Part shown: positions 1-11,560 of the stretch, one piece after another
Layout of the letters: every line of letters begins with the position of its first letter
Position numbering within the stretch: position 1 is the stretch's first letter
Origin: Aplectana chamaeleonis
Lineage: Eukaryota; Nematoda; Chromadorea; Rhabditida; Cosmocercidae
Length of the DNA stretch: 64,000 bases
Assembly (NCBI GenBank): GCA_029168955.1
Contig: JAPDOI010000020.1
Location: forward strand, 1,396,501 to 1,460,500
Direction of reading: 5' to 3'
Notes under the pieces: generated by a model
What the model was told of the DNA's origin: nothing
The model's database searches: none
The model's input: only the letters and a program-made list of their open reading frames with translations
Translations under genes and position numbers: made by a program

Positions 1-1640
1 GAATGAGGATCAATATTCACATACCCAGTTTTTCACGCTGAATTCGAATCTGCTCTTGGATCTTGCTAAACTCTTCTCTGAATGGAATTATTCATGGTAT
101 AACTCATTGTTACTCTGGGTAAACGCAGTGAAGACTTCCAAGTGGCTGCGGTCATTGGAATGAGGATCAATATTCACATACCCAGTTTTTCACGCTGAAT
201 TCGAATCTGCTCTTGGATCTTGCTAAACTCTTCTCTGAATGGAATTATTCATGGTATAACTCATTGTTACTCTGGGTAAACGCAGTGAAGACTTCCAAGT
301 GGCTGCGGCCATTGGAATGAGGATCAATATTCAAATACCCAGTTTTTCACGCTGAATTCGAATCTGCTCTTGGATCTTGCTAAACTCTTCTCTGAATGGA
401 ATTATTCATGGTATAACTCATTGTTACTCTGGGTAAACGCAGTGAAGACTTCCAAGTGGCTGCGGTCATTGGAATGAGGATCAATATTCACATACCCAGT
501 TTTTCACGCTGAATTCGAATCTGCTCTTGGATCTTGCTAAACTCTTCTCTGAATGGAATTATTCATGGTATAACTCATTGTTACTCTGGGTAAACGCAGT
601 GAAGACTTCCAAGTGGCTGCGGTCATTGGAATGAGGATCAATATTCAAATACCCAGTTTTTCACGCTGAATTCGAATCTGCTCTTGGATCTTGCTAAACT
701 CTTCTCTGAATGGAATTATTCATGGTATAACTCATTGTTACTCTGGGTAAACGCAGTGAAGACTTCCAAGTGGCTGCGGTCATTGGAATGAGGATCAATA
801 TTCACATACCCAGTTTTTCACGCTGAATTCGAATCTGCTCTTGGATCTTGCTAAACTCTTCTCTGAATGGAATTATTCATGGTATAACTCATTGTTACTC
901 TGGGTAAACGCAGTGAAGACTTCCAAGTGGCTGCGGTCATTGGAATGAGGATCAATATTCAAATACCCAGTTTTTCACGCTGAATTCGAATCTGCTCTTG
1001 GATCTTGCTAAACTCTTCTCTGAATGGAATTATTCATGGTATAACTCATTGTTACTCTGGGTAAACGCAGTGAAGACTTCCAAGTGACTGCGGCCATTTG
1101 AATGAGGATCAATATTCACATACCCAGTTTTTCACGCTGAATTCAGAATCTGCTCTGGATCTTGCCAAACTCTTCTCTGAATGGAATTATTCATGGTAAC
1201 TCATTTGTTACTCTGGGTAAACGCAGTGAAGACTTCCAAGTGACTGCAGGTCATTGAGTGAGGATCAATATTCAAAGTACCCAGTTTTTCATGCTGAATT
1301 CGAATCTGCTCTTGGATCTTGCCTAAACTCTTCTCTGAATGGAATTATTCATGGTATAACTCATTGTTACTCTGGGTAAACGCAGTGAAGACTTCCAAGT
1401 GGCTGCGGTCATTGAATGAGGATCAATATTCACATACCCAGTTTTTCACGCTGAATTCGAATCTGCTCTTGGATCTTGCTAAACTCTTTTCTCTGAATGG
1501 AATTATTCATGGTATAATCATTGTTACTCTGGGTAAACGCAGTGAAGACTTCCAAGTGGCTGCGGTCATTGGAATGAGGATCAATATTCACATACCCAGT
1601 TTTCACGCTGAATTCGAAGATCTTGCTCGTGGATACTGAA
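1..1640. repeat. 157-bp tandem satellite array
   Basis: Ten full head-to-tail copies start at 1, 158, 315, 472, 629, 786, 943, 1100, about 1256 and 1414, and an eleventh partial copy starts at 1572. The first seven intervals are exactly 157 bp and copies are nearly identical. From about 1090 indels accumulate and the spacing drifts. Copies 2 to 10 alternate between TTCACATAC and TTCAAATAC at the same position, implying a 314-bp dimer as the recent amplification unit. The array runs off the left edge of the window. Open frames inside it (for example 1319-1639) simply read the satellite and are not genes. Confidence 0.97.
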
Positions 1641-2370
1641 TTCGAATCTGCTCTGACTAAATAATGGATTCGTGGTACAACTCATTGTTATTCTGCATAC
1701 GCAGGAACCTTTCAAGTAATTGCGGTCATCTGAGTAAGGATCAATATTCACATACCCAGTTTTCACGCTGATGCGGCCATCTGAGTAAGGATCCTTGCTC
1801 ACATACCCAGAATCAAATTCATGTTGCTAGAACCAGCTTTCCAAGCTGAACTGATGTGTGCTCCCAAAAAGTGCTAAACTCTTCTGTGGGTGGAGTATGA
1901 GTGTTTTTACCCATCGTTGCTACCCTGGGTGTGGTCATTAAAGCCTTTCAAGCCATTCAAATCAGAACTTGTGTGGCTAGGGTCAGTTTCTAACGCTGAA
2001 TTCGATTCTGTTGGCAAAATCTGATAAACTCTGCCATCGACTGAACTATGAATGTTTTTTCTCACTGTCTCCCTGGCTTGCCTGCTTAGCTCTTTTTTAG
2101 TGACTGTGGCTATTTGAAATGAGATCTGTGCTGCTGGAATCAAATTTTCACGCTGATTTCGGGTCTGCTTTCCAAGTTTGCTAAACGCTGCTTTCGGTGC
2201 AATTGTGAGCGGTTTTTCTTTATGTTACCCTGGTTGGGACCAATTAGCTTACCCTAGTGACTGTGGTCACTTGACATGAAACCGATGTTTTCGCGCAGAG
2301 TTCGAATCTGCTCTTGAAATCCGCTGAACTCTTGCCTGAGACTCTATGCATGTATTTTTTCCAGCAGTAA
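1641..2370. repeat. Decayed satellite border
   Basis: Recognisable but divergent copies of the 157-bp unit continue here: the motifs CATACCCAG, CTAAACTCTTCT, TTGCTACCCTGGGTG and CACGCTGA recur in the same order. Similarity falls steadily to the right. This is the expected pattern at the edge of a satellite array, where homogenising exchange no longer reaches. Confidence 0.8.
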
Positions 2371-3394
2371 TTATTCTTATGGAGTTAACGATTCTCAATC
2401 TTCGGCTCTTCGAGGTCACATTCTGTATTCTACGCCATTGGGTTGATGTGCGTTTATTTTTCAAATGCATATTAATATTTTCAGGTTTTTCTGCCTCAAC
2501 ATTTGAATATCTGGATATTCGTAGCTACCTGAGAGATGAAATTCAATTCCTAGTTTTATCTTCGTTTTGATGGTTCTCAAGTTGTGACTAAGGTAACTCT
2601 AGTTTTTTTTAGTTTCTTTTTTCATGTTTTATTTTGTTACGTGCATGTACTTCTTCCTTATTTCGAGAGATGTATGTATCTGACATTTTATGAGCTTTTC
2701 TCATTTTTTCCGGTGATAGCATTGATTACTTTTCCACTTCTTATTCATCTTTTCCTCTTTTGCTTTCAAATCATCTGGATGCACAATTTTTATCAGGTTT
2801 TTTATATAGATAGTAATGACAGTTGCTACTTAGTGGACTTTTCATAGCCTCTATTGTGATCAAATGTCGTTAGTGCAAGCATCTATGATCGTTTTATGTG
2901 ATTTTTTTTGAACTCTAAGATTATGAGAATTTTTCGAAAAACCGCTATTCATTTCGGTGCTCTCATAAAATTATGAAAAATGTTTGAGATTATTGTTGTG
3001 ACTATTTCCGGCTGAAGCTGTTAGACAGAATCTGACGTCATGTTGGCGTAGGCAGATAGCCTTAGGGAAAATAGTCTCTTCTGCTTTTGTCCTCTAATCT
3101 TCCCATAGTAGAGTGTCTAAAGTGTCCAAGAATAACCCCAATGAGGTGGGAGATCAGTCTGAATCCCTGATTATCTTCTCCTTTTGTTGACAGGAAAGCT
3201 GCTTGTCGATGCGGTGCAGTGTATTAGGAATATCAGGGGAAGCATAGAGTGACATAGACACTTTTTCATCTGCCTGAGTCTCTAAACACAGTTGGTGAAG
3301 GAAAACTTAGTCACGACGAAATCTGATTTCTTCCCGGAAACTTGGGTCCCATACGAAAAAAACCTATGTGGAAACCCCAGGATGGCCCTGAGAT
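2371..3394. other. AT-rich DNA, nothing recognised
   Basis: T-rich sequence with short open frames of biased hydrophobic composition (2346-2570, 2584-2847). I see no domain, no splice-supported exon and no clear repeat. Confidence 0.5.
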
Positions 3395-3465
3395 CCTAAA
3401 TCTGCAGTCCACTGCAACGTGAAAATGCGTTGGTGCGGTTGCGGTCGACACACTAAGCATACGGT
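3395..3465 (-). repeat. Dispersed repeat fragment, inverted relative to 6357-6425
   Basis: Its reverse complement matches 6357-6425. The shared core includes TTAGTGTGT, GACCGCAACCGCAC and GTGGACTG. The two copies lie about 2.9 kb apart in opposite orientation. They could be the ends of one element or two independent insertions. Confidence 0.55.
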
Positions 3466-4398
3466 CTTTGCCAAATTTCGACAAGAATCGACCGAACAAC
3501 TGGGGTGGTAGTAATTGGGGTGTTAAACGCGAATTAACAGGCGTTAAGTTTGCGTTAAAGTTTAATCACACCAGAATCTGAGCAGGACTACTAATAATTA
3601 GGAGAGAATTCGCTCTAGTCTCACCCTAACATCCCTAAGTGGTAGGCATTTGATACAGTTCCAATAAAAACGCCTCGAAAAAGCGACAATTGTGACCTTT
3701 GTTACGAAAAATAGCGATTTCAAAACGTTTTCAGGGCTGTTTTTTCTCTAAAATTCCGACATGTGGCGTCCTCGCGGTAAGTTCGCGTTTAACATCCTCT
3801 CGCAGAGAGCACGGAAATAGTGCTGAAATGCGAGAGGAGCTCGCGGCTAACGAAAAACTCCTCCCAAAGAGTTTTTTTCTCGCGGCTAGCAAGATACAGT
3901 AGAAACAGTTTTGACCATCTATACTGAGGTCAAGTACGAGTTTAATTAATGCAAAGGGTTGAGGAAGTTTCATAGCACTGTCAGCCATTTTGATTCAGGA
4001 CGTCAGCCTATCTTTAGAACTGAAAGGTGATTCAAGGGATAGTCTTTTAACGGCTTCCTCCAGGGAAACGGACGATGAGAGATCAGAAACGAAACAGGGA
4101 TCATTGCTGAATCACGTCGGCCGTCTTCTATTCAAGCACTAATCAATCCCTCCCAATCAGCTGTGAATGTTTCGGAGAGCGCCGACACTTCTCTCCTTCT
4201 TCCTATTTTCCTTCTGAAATTCTTCCGCTTTGCTATTTTCAGGTTATTTTCCTCTTTATAATTCATTGCTTATCCTAGGCTATAATGGGTGTGAAGAGAT
4301 TTAATTGCATGCTTGCTTTTCGGAAGGATTTCCATAACTTTTTAGAGCCAAAAAATGAAAATTTCCAAAGCGACTGATTTCCAAGTGATTTGCTGCTT
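3466..4398. other. Unassigned intergenic DNA
   Basis: No gene recognised. A small GC-rich patch at 3770-3900 has repeated CTCGCGG and CTCGCAGAG motifs but no clear structure. Confidence 0.4.
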
Positions 4399-4787
4399 TA
4401 GTAATGTTTCTGTATTTTATCTGTACAATACCGCTCGTAGGATTTGGTCAGAAAGCGAGCGAGGTCGGGTTTTCGCGTCTTTTTCGTCTTTTCTGTATAA
4501 CTCGCTTCAAACTCAACTTTGTGCGAGACAAGGGTGATATTCATGATCCTGGCGTTGAGGGCCATCCAGTGGGAGTTTCGTTGAGAACCATGAAAGTTTC
4601 GCAATCGACCAGCCCTCCATATACTTAAGCCAGGATCATGATTATCACCGTAGTTTCGCTCAAAATTGAGTTTGAAGCGAGTTATACACAAAAGACGAAA
4701 AAGGCGCGCAAACCCGACCTCACTCGCTTTCTGACCAAATCCTACGAGCGGTGTTGTATATTGGTGCTCTAGTAATGTTTCTGTATT
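4399..4787. mobile_element. Foldback (hairpin) element with 18-bp flanking direct repeats
   Basis: Two arms of about 130 bp are inverted copies: 4423-4552 and 4630-4759, separated by a loop of about 77 bp. They share CCGCTCGTAGGATTTGGTC, GAGTTTGAAGCGAG-type and CATGATCCTGG segments. An 18-bp direct repeat, TAGTAATGTTTCTGTATT, lies just outside both arms (4399-4416 and 4770-4787). The direct repeats suggest a target duplication or a recombination event, but 18 bp is longer than usual for a MITE and several bases separate them from the arms. The open frames in both strands here are arm translations. Confidence 0.8.
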
Positions 4788-5871
4788 AGCCGGGGCGTAT
4801 CGGGCGAGTTTTGTGGCAAACCACTGTGAACTTGTTTCCAAAGCCAACTATTTTTGTTCTCTTTCTACTGCAAGATTGGAAAACTCCCTAATCATTGCCA
4901 GATCAGTGCCATCGTTGGTTCCTTATTTTTATTGGGGATCCGCGACACACTTGCTTCGGTGCATTGATGGAACCACTCAAAGTGTTTCAATTCTTACCTT
5001 GCAGTATTTGCACGGAATCTCTTCCTTGCATGATGCACATACATATGTATGAGCGTATGAGTCTTTTCTATATATATTCAACAACAACCGGGGGCTGGTG
5101 ATCGGTTTCAATCTGAGAAGACTGCAAACACTTCATTTCTTCGATTTCAGCAATTACCGATACCGCACAATCGCCCCGATTTCGAACGTAAGACTTCAGT
5201 TGCACGTTTCCAAAAAAAAACTTGAAATCTTTCCAAAAACCAACATTGACTATTTACTCATTCATTCTCATAGATTTTTGATTATCCATTTCAGTTGAAT
5301 GTAGGTCACCCTATCTACTCAATACTCGACAATTTGCGAAAGGTATTTGTCGCACCTAGTGTTATGTGCCTTCCCAGGTGCGCCTTTTGATAAATTCACA
5401 CAGGGATTTTAAAGTTTTTGTTCGCTCGAAATTCTGTTTAGAAAGGATATTTGTTCAGGTAACGTTCAAAAAAAGTTACTGCAAATCTGAGATCTTGTAA
5501 GATCACACACATCTAGTAATTTAAGCTATTAACTAACCTAGCATGTGTTTCCGAGAATGGTTCTAAAAATTGACAAAGCTTATAAGAATTACGAGAGTTT
5601 GGATTGCCAAGCGAAGGGAAATTCGAAAATTCAGTTTTAATCGTGTTTCGAACAATAGAAAATTTTAAGAAGTTCGCTTTGAAGGCTCTTCCTCATGAAT
5701 AAATTTGGAGAATACTGACGAAATGTAATTTTCGACCGTTTTCAATATGCGATGCAATGGAATTTTCTTTCTAAATAGAAATTTACCACAAAGTGAGAAA
5801 TTTTCACTGCGAGTGACAGGGAGGTATATCAATGTGATTTTCAATTTTTAGTGATCTAACAGGGTTTCGCC
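4788..5871. other. Unassigned AT-rich DNA
   Basis: No recognisable protein, RNA or repeat. Short open frames lack family features. Confidence 0.4.
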
Positions 5872-5994
5872 TTGGGCCGATCATACTTCCGGCGGCGAGC
5901 GACGCGACGCCATGTTTACCATCAATAGCGACCCAAAATCGATATGCTTTATATGCAGTGGCGCTGTCGCGAGTCGCAGGAATTATGATCTCGG
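5872..5994. repeat. Diverged palindromic Harbinger-type MITE copy
   Basis: The left arm has GATCATACTTCC followed by GGCGGCGAGCG, and the right arm is an imperfect inverse ending in GATCTCGGC. Arrangement and motifs resemble the better copies at 27043-27231 and 57534-57665, but this copy is heavily mutated. Confidence 0.45.
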
Positions 5995-6449
5995 CATTAA
6001 ATCTGCATTCATAATTTGGCAAAATTAATAGGTTTCTGCCGGAAAAGTCCAAAATCGATTTGTTCCTTGAATGTGTTCTCCAGTCTGTTCGTTCTTGCTA
6101 AAATGAGACGTTTATAACAATGGTGTCGCTTGTTTCGTTCTTTCCCTTAATTGCTCTTTTTAGGTGGCGACAGCGGGCTGCGGCTGCAAATCCTTCTTAA
6201 ACACAAACCTAAGCCCCTATTCGCACCATCCAACGAGAAAAACAAACAAGGGTAACCCGAAAAGAAGCGTAAAAATAAAAGAAGGAAAAACGGAAAATCA
6301 CCTTCAAACATGAGCCCTTCGGCCGATAAATGACGAAGTTCGGCAAAGCGCCAGAATCAACCGTATTCTTAGTGTGTTGACCGCAACCGCACTACCACCC
6401 TTTTCCATTGCCGTGGACTGTACATAATTTCAAAACCGAGAAACGAAAT

Positions 6450-6660
6450 TTGTAGATGTTTCGCTACACTATGCTACGTTGGAAAAATACACATTTATGA
6501 GTTTCTCGGTTTTTTCGGAAAATCAATACCGAAGAAGACCGAAAATTCTCCGAAAAACGGCCTATCTGCACGAAAAAATTTGGCCTAGGATGAGAATCTT
6601 GATTTTTCGATTTAGAGGTGTCGAAAAATTTTCGCACATTCTTGTTTCCGAGCCAAAGCG
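6450..6660 (+). repeat. Dispersed repeat, copy A
   Basis: Shares a run of motifs with 8885-9075 in the same order: TTCGCTACACTATG, TTTTCGGAAAA, CCTATCTGCAC, GAAAAAA, and a terminal GCATTC or CACATTC stretch. Copies are about 180-200 bp and diverged. No coding function seen. Confidence 0.6.
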
Positions 6661-7079
6661 AGCCTAAAGCTTCGTGAGGTCATAGGATATGTGCGTATGT
6701 GGTGCTTTTGTGTAACTGACTTCATCTATTATTCTGGAATATGACTTAATTGATTCGGTTGGGTTGTTTTTAATGAATGTGCAGGAAATAATTACCTCTT
6801 CCATCTCTATAGCATAATTATATTATAATAGTCACCAAGAAAAACACTGCTTCTCCCTATACCCTGTGGTTTTCCTCTAGGGTAAAGGTAATGTTTCTGC
6901 CCCGAAAAAAAGAAAGTTTTTTTTCTTTCTGAAAAAAAGTATTTGTTTCAAGTTTTTCGTGTCATAGAACAGAACTCCTCTTTCCAAAATTTTCGCACAG
7001 AAATTGCATGGATCCGGCCGCGGAGTAGCATGAAAATAGCCCACATTTTCCCGTAAAAATTTCCACATTCCACCGGTCT

Positions 7080-7345
7080 GGACAAATTCTGAGAAAGATT
7101 GCCGCGACTCCTCCGTCTCGGAGTCTGCCGGCGCCGAGCAGGAGGAGTTGCGGGAGAGATGCGGGGTCGGGCCGCGAACGATTCTTCATTGACCAAATCG
7201 CGGAAAGGTCGCGGAAGGGTCGCGAAAGCTTGACCCACGGAGAAGTCGCGGCAGAGTCACGGAAGAGTCTAGGGTCGCGGGGAAACGCGGGGCAGTCCGG
7301 GATCGTGATGGAGTCGCGGTGAAGTAGCGGAAGAGTCGGGGCAAT
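7080..7345. repeat. GC-rich GTCGCGG-repeat patch
   Basis: Irregular repeats of GGTCGCGGAAGG and GAGTCGCGG over about 150 bp in an AT-rich neighbourhood. Spacing is loose, so this is a degenerate short-unit repeat rather than a gene. Confidence 0.5.
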
Positions 7346-7740
7346 ATCTCTGAGAGAGTGTGGTCTATTTCACAGCTACATTTCTAGAAGCAGGCTGACC
7401 GTGAAAGCCATAAAAACATTAACACTGTCACAGGAAACCCGAGCCAGATCAATGAAACTTTTGGAGAAATCCATTCTGGAATAGAAAATGTCGCATTGAT
7501 TGGGTACCAGAAGGCTCCACTTCCTCCTTTTGAAAGAGCCTTGGCACTCGAAATGTGGTCGTGTTTCCCATCTTGTACAAATCGAATTCCCTCCGTTACG
7601 CTCGAAAGTATGCCGCTGGAGAAGTTCGTGTTCGATTCCCGAGTAGTTCGGTTCGAGATTCTTCTCATTGCCCCTGCTCTCGCTTTTTTCAAGTGTGGTT
7701 TTTGGCTTTGAAATTTTGAAAAGAATTGTTCTCTGACACA

Positions 7741-8320
7741 CTTGATTTTACGACCCCCCGCGATAAGCCTCCCCTCGACATCTCCTCTTCCTTCGCACAT
7801 CCATTCTGAACTCATTAAAAAATTTTCAGGTCAAGCGCGTTTTTTTGCACTTTTTTAGGAAAACTTTAGTCTACGACCCTCCCTCCGAAATTACCCCCAC
7901 CTCTTGACCTCTTTTCCAACTATGTATCCTCTGTTTCCGAGTGTGATTTGTTTTCGTTCGTCGCGTGCGTCTGCGTGTGTACGCTGCGTCTCCTTCTACC
8001 CACAATTTCTCGCTGTCTCTACCCTCGCTCCGCACAAGCGCGCGAGGGAATAGAGTAAATCTAGCTAAGAACCAGAGGATACACTTGATCCGTACTCCCA
8101 CAAAAACCCAACCTCAGAATAGTTTCTTGCGCCCTTCTACGGGTAACAGTCATTGACGACCCTCTACGATTCCCCACGTGTTGATCTGATTCTCCAATTC
8201 TGCACAGCCATTCTGCACTCATACGCAGAATCCAGCTTACTCAAGCGCGTTTTTTGCGCTTTTCACGGGTTACGACCCCCTCCCAGTGACCCCCACTTCT
8301 CGATCCGTCTTCTAATTACG
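7741..8320 (+). repeat. Diverged direct duplication of about 170 bp
   Basis: 7741-7930 and 8158-8320 share, in order, ACGACC, CATTCTG, ACTCAT, TCAAGCGCGTTTTTT, GCACTTTT or GCGCTTTT, ACGACCC and ACCCCCAC. The intervening DNA (7950-8060) is a separate GC-rich stretch. No coding feature recognised. Confidence 0.55.
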
Positions 8321-8445
8321 TGAGTTATTCAAATTTCATTCCTCTTCATTATCCACTTTTGAAGCATAGAATATTTGAAAGAAGACTCAGGCACACTCTG
8401 TCTTCAACGGAGTGCACTATACTTTTACATTTTCAGATTTTTTTC

Positions 8446-8650
8446 GAATATGCGACTTTTCGAATAATTCGGAATTTTGGAGTTTTCGAATATTCGACTT
8501 TTCGAATAATTCGGGATTTTGACCTTTTCGGATATTCGAGTTTTCGAATTATTCGGGATTTTGAACTTTTCGAATATTCGAGTTTTCGAATAATTCGGGG
8601 TTTCGCCTTTTTCGAATATTCGACTTTTCGGATAATTCCGAAAAGGATAA
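8446..8650. repeat. 42-bp minisatellite, in frame on both strands
   Basis: About five tandem units built on TTCGAATATTCGACTTTTCG and AATAATTCGGGATTTTG, period 42 bp. Because 42 is a multiple of three, frames on both strands stay open and show a 14-residue repeat (for example EYSTFRIIRDFDLF). The array is flanked by an inverted repeat, AGTGCACTATACTTT at 8411 and AAAGTATAGTG at 8697. This is probably part of a non-autonomous element; the open frames (8320-8760 plus, 8425-8685 minus) are a by-product. Confidence 0.85.
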
Positions 8651-8707
8651 GTCGAGTTTTTCAGTCGAATGATTTTTCGAATCATTCGATTCCGTCAAAG
8701 TATAGTG

Positions 8708-9235
8708 TGCACGAACTTATGGTCCGCCACTGGTCCGCCACTGGTCCTCTACTACGGTGATTTTCCTGGCCGACACCTATAGGGATCGGCGACCCCGTAA
8801 GCAATCGATTCGTCACTGTCGCCACTCATCCACTTGAGGGATGCGGAAAAATTTCGGGAGCGGAAAAAAAAATTTTGGTAACAATATTGTAGAATGCTTC
8901 GCTACACTATGTTGGTTTTTCGATTTTTTTTTTTCAAAAATTCAATATCGAAGAAAAACAGACAGGTTTTCGGAAAAATGGATGACCTCCAAATGACCTA
9001 TCTGCACCGAAAAAAATTGGTCGCGGAGCGAGAACCTTCATTTTTTCGTTTTCAAAAAAATTCCACGCATTCCTGATCCACTCACCAGCTGGTTGGCGTG
9101 GAGGGTGGGTGAGTGGCGGAAGTGGAGTATTGATCGCTTGCGAGGTCTCCAATGCATACAGGGGTCGACTGAGAACGCGACGAATACCGTAACAGAGGAC
9201 CAGTAGAGGACCAGAGGCGGTTCATGAGTTTGTGC
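8708..9235. mobile_element. Inverted-repeat element with dispersed repeat in its centre
   Basis: 8708-8835 and 9088-9235 are inverted, diverged copies sharing CTGGTCCTCTACT, GGTCGAC or GGCGAC segments, AAGCGATC-type and CCACTCA motifs. The centre (8885-9075) is the second copy of the 6450-6660 dispersed repeat. No transposase frame is present. Confidence 0.6.
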
Positions 9236-9512
9236 GCTTCGTTGTAGACAGATTCAACAGATAGCATGCAAATCGAATCATTCTTAGAAAAACTGGTTTT
9301 AGATCAAAATTGGAAATTCATGTCTGTATGTTCCGTTATTGGAAGATTCCCACCAACGATTTTGTTGACTATTCAAATGTCATAAAAATGTCGACCACCG
9401 AATCGCTCCACATTTGACTCTTAAGTGAATTGGAGTTCTGTCTCGTGGAAGAGAGAATATTTTGGAAAAAAAAATCTCATAAATAATGCAATTTATCTAT
9501 TTTTTTTGCAGT
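9236..9512. other. Unassigned DNA
   Basis: Nothing recognisable. Confidence 0.4.
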
Positions 9513-9990
9513 TTAAAGGCACAGTCCAACCTCAGAATCGATTTCTCGTTTTTCTGCCTATCTTGGAGAAAATTACACGCTGATCACAATGGTGTCTCCA
9601 GAATCGCTCAGAACTTAGCACGAACGGAGTTACGGCTCCTCAAAAATTTCGATTTTGAGTGGCTAGAAGCTCTCGGACGAGTTGTCTCGAGCCTGTACTT
9701 TCTCGTTACTCGCAGCCATCACTCTGAAGCAGGTCACAATATAAAGCCAGACCGAAAACAAATCGTTGAACATAGATTTTGAATAAAATCATTCGCGCGT
9801 CTTTTCCCTATTGAGGTCGGAAACCTGGCGGTGGGCGTTACCCATTTTTTCTTTCAAGGGGGCGTGGCCGACTTTTTCCTAGCTTTTTCTCGCTTATTTG
9901 AGCGAATTGAGATTTCGCGCTTGGCAGGGTTGCTATAGACGGCGACCGGACCATAATATCAAAAATTACCTCTGAGGTTGGGCTGTGCCT
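9513..9990. mobile_element. TTAA-type MITE family A, copy 1
   Basis: Begins TTAAAGGCACAGTCCAACC and ends with the inverted GGTTGGGCTGTGCCT at about 9976-9990. It is strongly similar over its full length to 12121-12608, sharing TTCACGCTGATCACAATGG-like, TGTCTCCAGAATCGCTCAGA and GTTGTCTCGAGCCTGTA blocks. TTAA is present at the left junction only. Non-autonomous: its longest frame (98 codons) has no transposase motif. Confidence 0.85.
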
Positions 9991-10479
9991 GTTTTTTTTG
10001 GCCTGTTTTTTGCGATTTTTTACGATTACTTACATATTTTCTACCTAGATTTCGCAAAAAAAAATTGAAAAAAAAACGGCGATCCTTATGCGGACCGCTA
10101 GATTTTTTCCCTGATTTCATCTTGACATTGTTGTTCGACACATATGTACATATTTGACGTGTAAGCATAGTCCGTTAATGTTCTGAAAGTTTTACTACCC
10201 AATCGCAGGCATTAGGCATTCGGCCAGAGAATCCGTGAGTAGATCCGTTTAATGACCGAGACCGTTAGCGAAACGGGTAGAGAGATGGAGTAGGGCGTGG
10301 CGGGTTGTGTGGGCTTCATTAGGCTGTTTAACGACGCATTTGGTCAGACCCGAATGGGCAAATAATGCTGGGAGCCATTCAATTCAACGGGGAATGTTCA
10401 CTGCTCTTCAGTGATTAGCACGAGGAAAAACGTGGGTGAAAACAGCTCGTTTCCGCTGTCTGAATTTGACCACCTCTAA
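9991..10479. other. Unassigned DNA
   Basis: No gene, RNA or repeat recognised beyond short A/T runs. Confidence 0.4.
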
Positions 10480-11560
10480 CAAGGGAAGTATAAAAAGCGT
10501 AGGTCGGATCTGCCAAAACGACTACTATGGTTAGTATCTTTTCTGGCTCAATAGTAAAAATGCGCAGTATCCCGCCGCGAGCAGCAGGTTCAAAAAAGTT
10601 ATGAGCATTTTTTAAGCCCCGCGAACAAGCAAGGGTATCACCCATCAGGCATTTTTTTGCGAGTTTCAAAACATTTTCTCGGATTTAGCTTAAAAGTTGT
10701 ATGTAGGGGTGATCTAGGGTTGCGAACACGAGTCTGAAGTCCATTTGTCGAAATTTTGAGGTTTACTGTAGGTTACGGTAGGTAACATGTCATTTAGGGG
10801 TCAAAACCCACTTTAGTACTTTGAAAATCGACAAACGGACGTTAAATTCGTATTCTTCCCCCGAATAACCCCTGTATACGAATTTTGAGTAAAATCTGAG
10901 ATTTTGACCAAACTACCGTATACCCACCGTAATCTACCGTAATTTGCAAAAAATCGATAAACGGACTCCAGATTCATGTTAAGCACTCCAAATAACCCTC
11001 AGAAAATGATTTTGAGACATATCTATCGTAGAAAACCGGAAATCTCGAAAGTGGCGTTTTTCCCTCGAAATTTTCCCCGGTTGGGAAGCTTCAAACGAAA
11101 TGAGCCGAAAACTTTTAGAAATCGACTAATAAATCTCAAAATCGTGATCAGCGCCCCAAAAAACCTCTCTGGGAGAGTTTTAAGTCAAATATGGAACATT
11201 TTTCTAAAACGCTTCCGGAGCCCTCAATTGGTAGAAATAAACGCCCAACCGAAAACCCGAACAAGTACAAAACGCTATAAGTCTGGACAAAGTACGGACA
11301 ATGTGCGTTCATCCAAAATTTGCTCAGGGGGGTAGTTTTGGGTGCTGAACACATTCATGAGGTCCGTTTCCGGATTTTCCGAAGAATAACGCGATTTTTG
11401 GAAGGTACAAAAAGCACAAAAAATCAGTTTATAAGCTTGTAACTTCTTGGAACCTGCGGCTAGCGGCGGGATTCTGCGCAATTTACTATTGAGCTGCAAG
11501 AGATACTAACGACACTAGTCGTTTTGGCAGATCAGACCTACGCTTTGCATACTTCCCTTG
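10480..11560. mobile_element. Element with about 125-bp terminal inverted repeats
   Basis: 10480-10607 and 11432-11560 are inverted copies at roughly 85 percent similarity by eye. Shared segments include CAAGGGAAGTAT, GCGTAGGTC, ATCTGCCAAAACGACTA and AGCTCAATAGTAAA-like sequence. The interior (10700-11340) belongs to the dispersed TACGGTAG-motif family also seen at 55690-56010 and 62690-64000. It has no transposase frame, so it is a non-autonomous or decayed element. Confidence 0.75.

Noticed and set aside
1319..1639. 106-codon frame in the satellite
   Set aside because: Translation of two 157-bp satellite units; the repeat length is not a multiple of three and other units lack the frame.
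1..1640. CRISPR array
   Set aside because: The 157-bp units are contiguous with no unique spacers and the genome is eukaryotic.
4398..4847. 149-codon minus frame
   Set aside because: Spans the foldback hairpin; the same peptide appears from the other arm on the plus strand.
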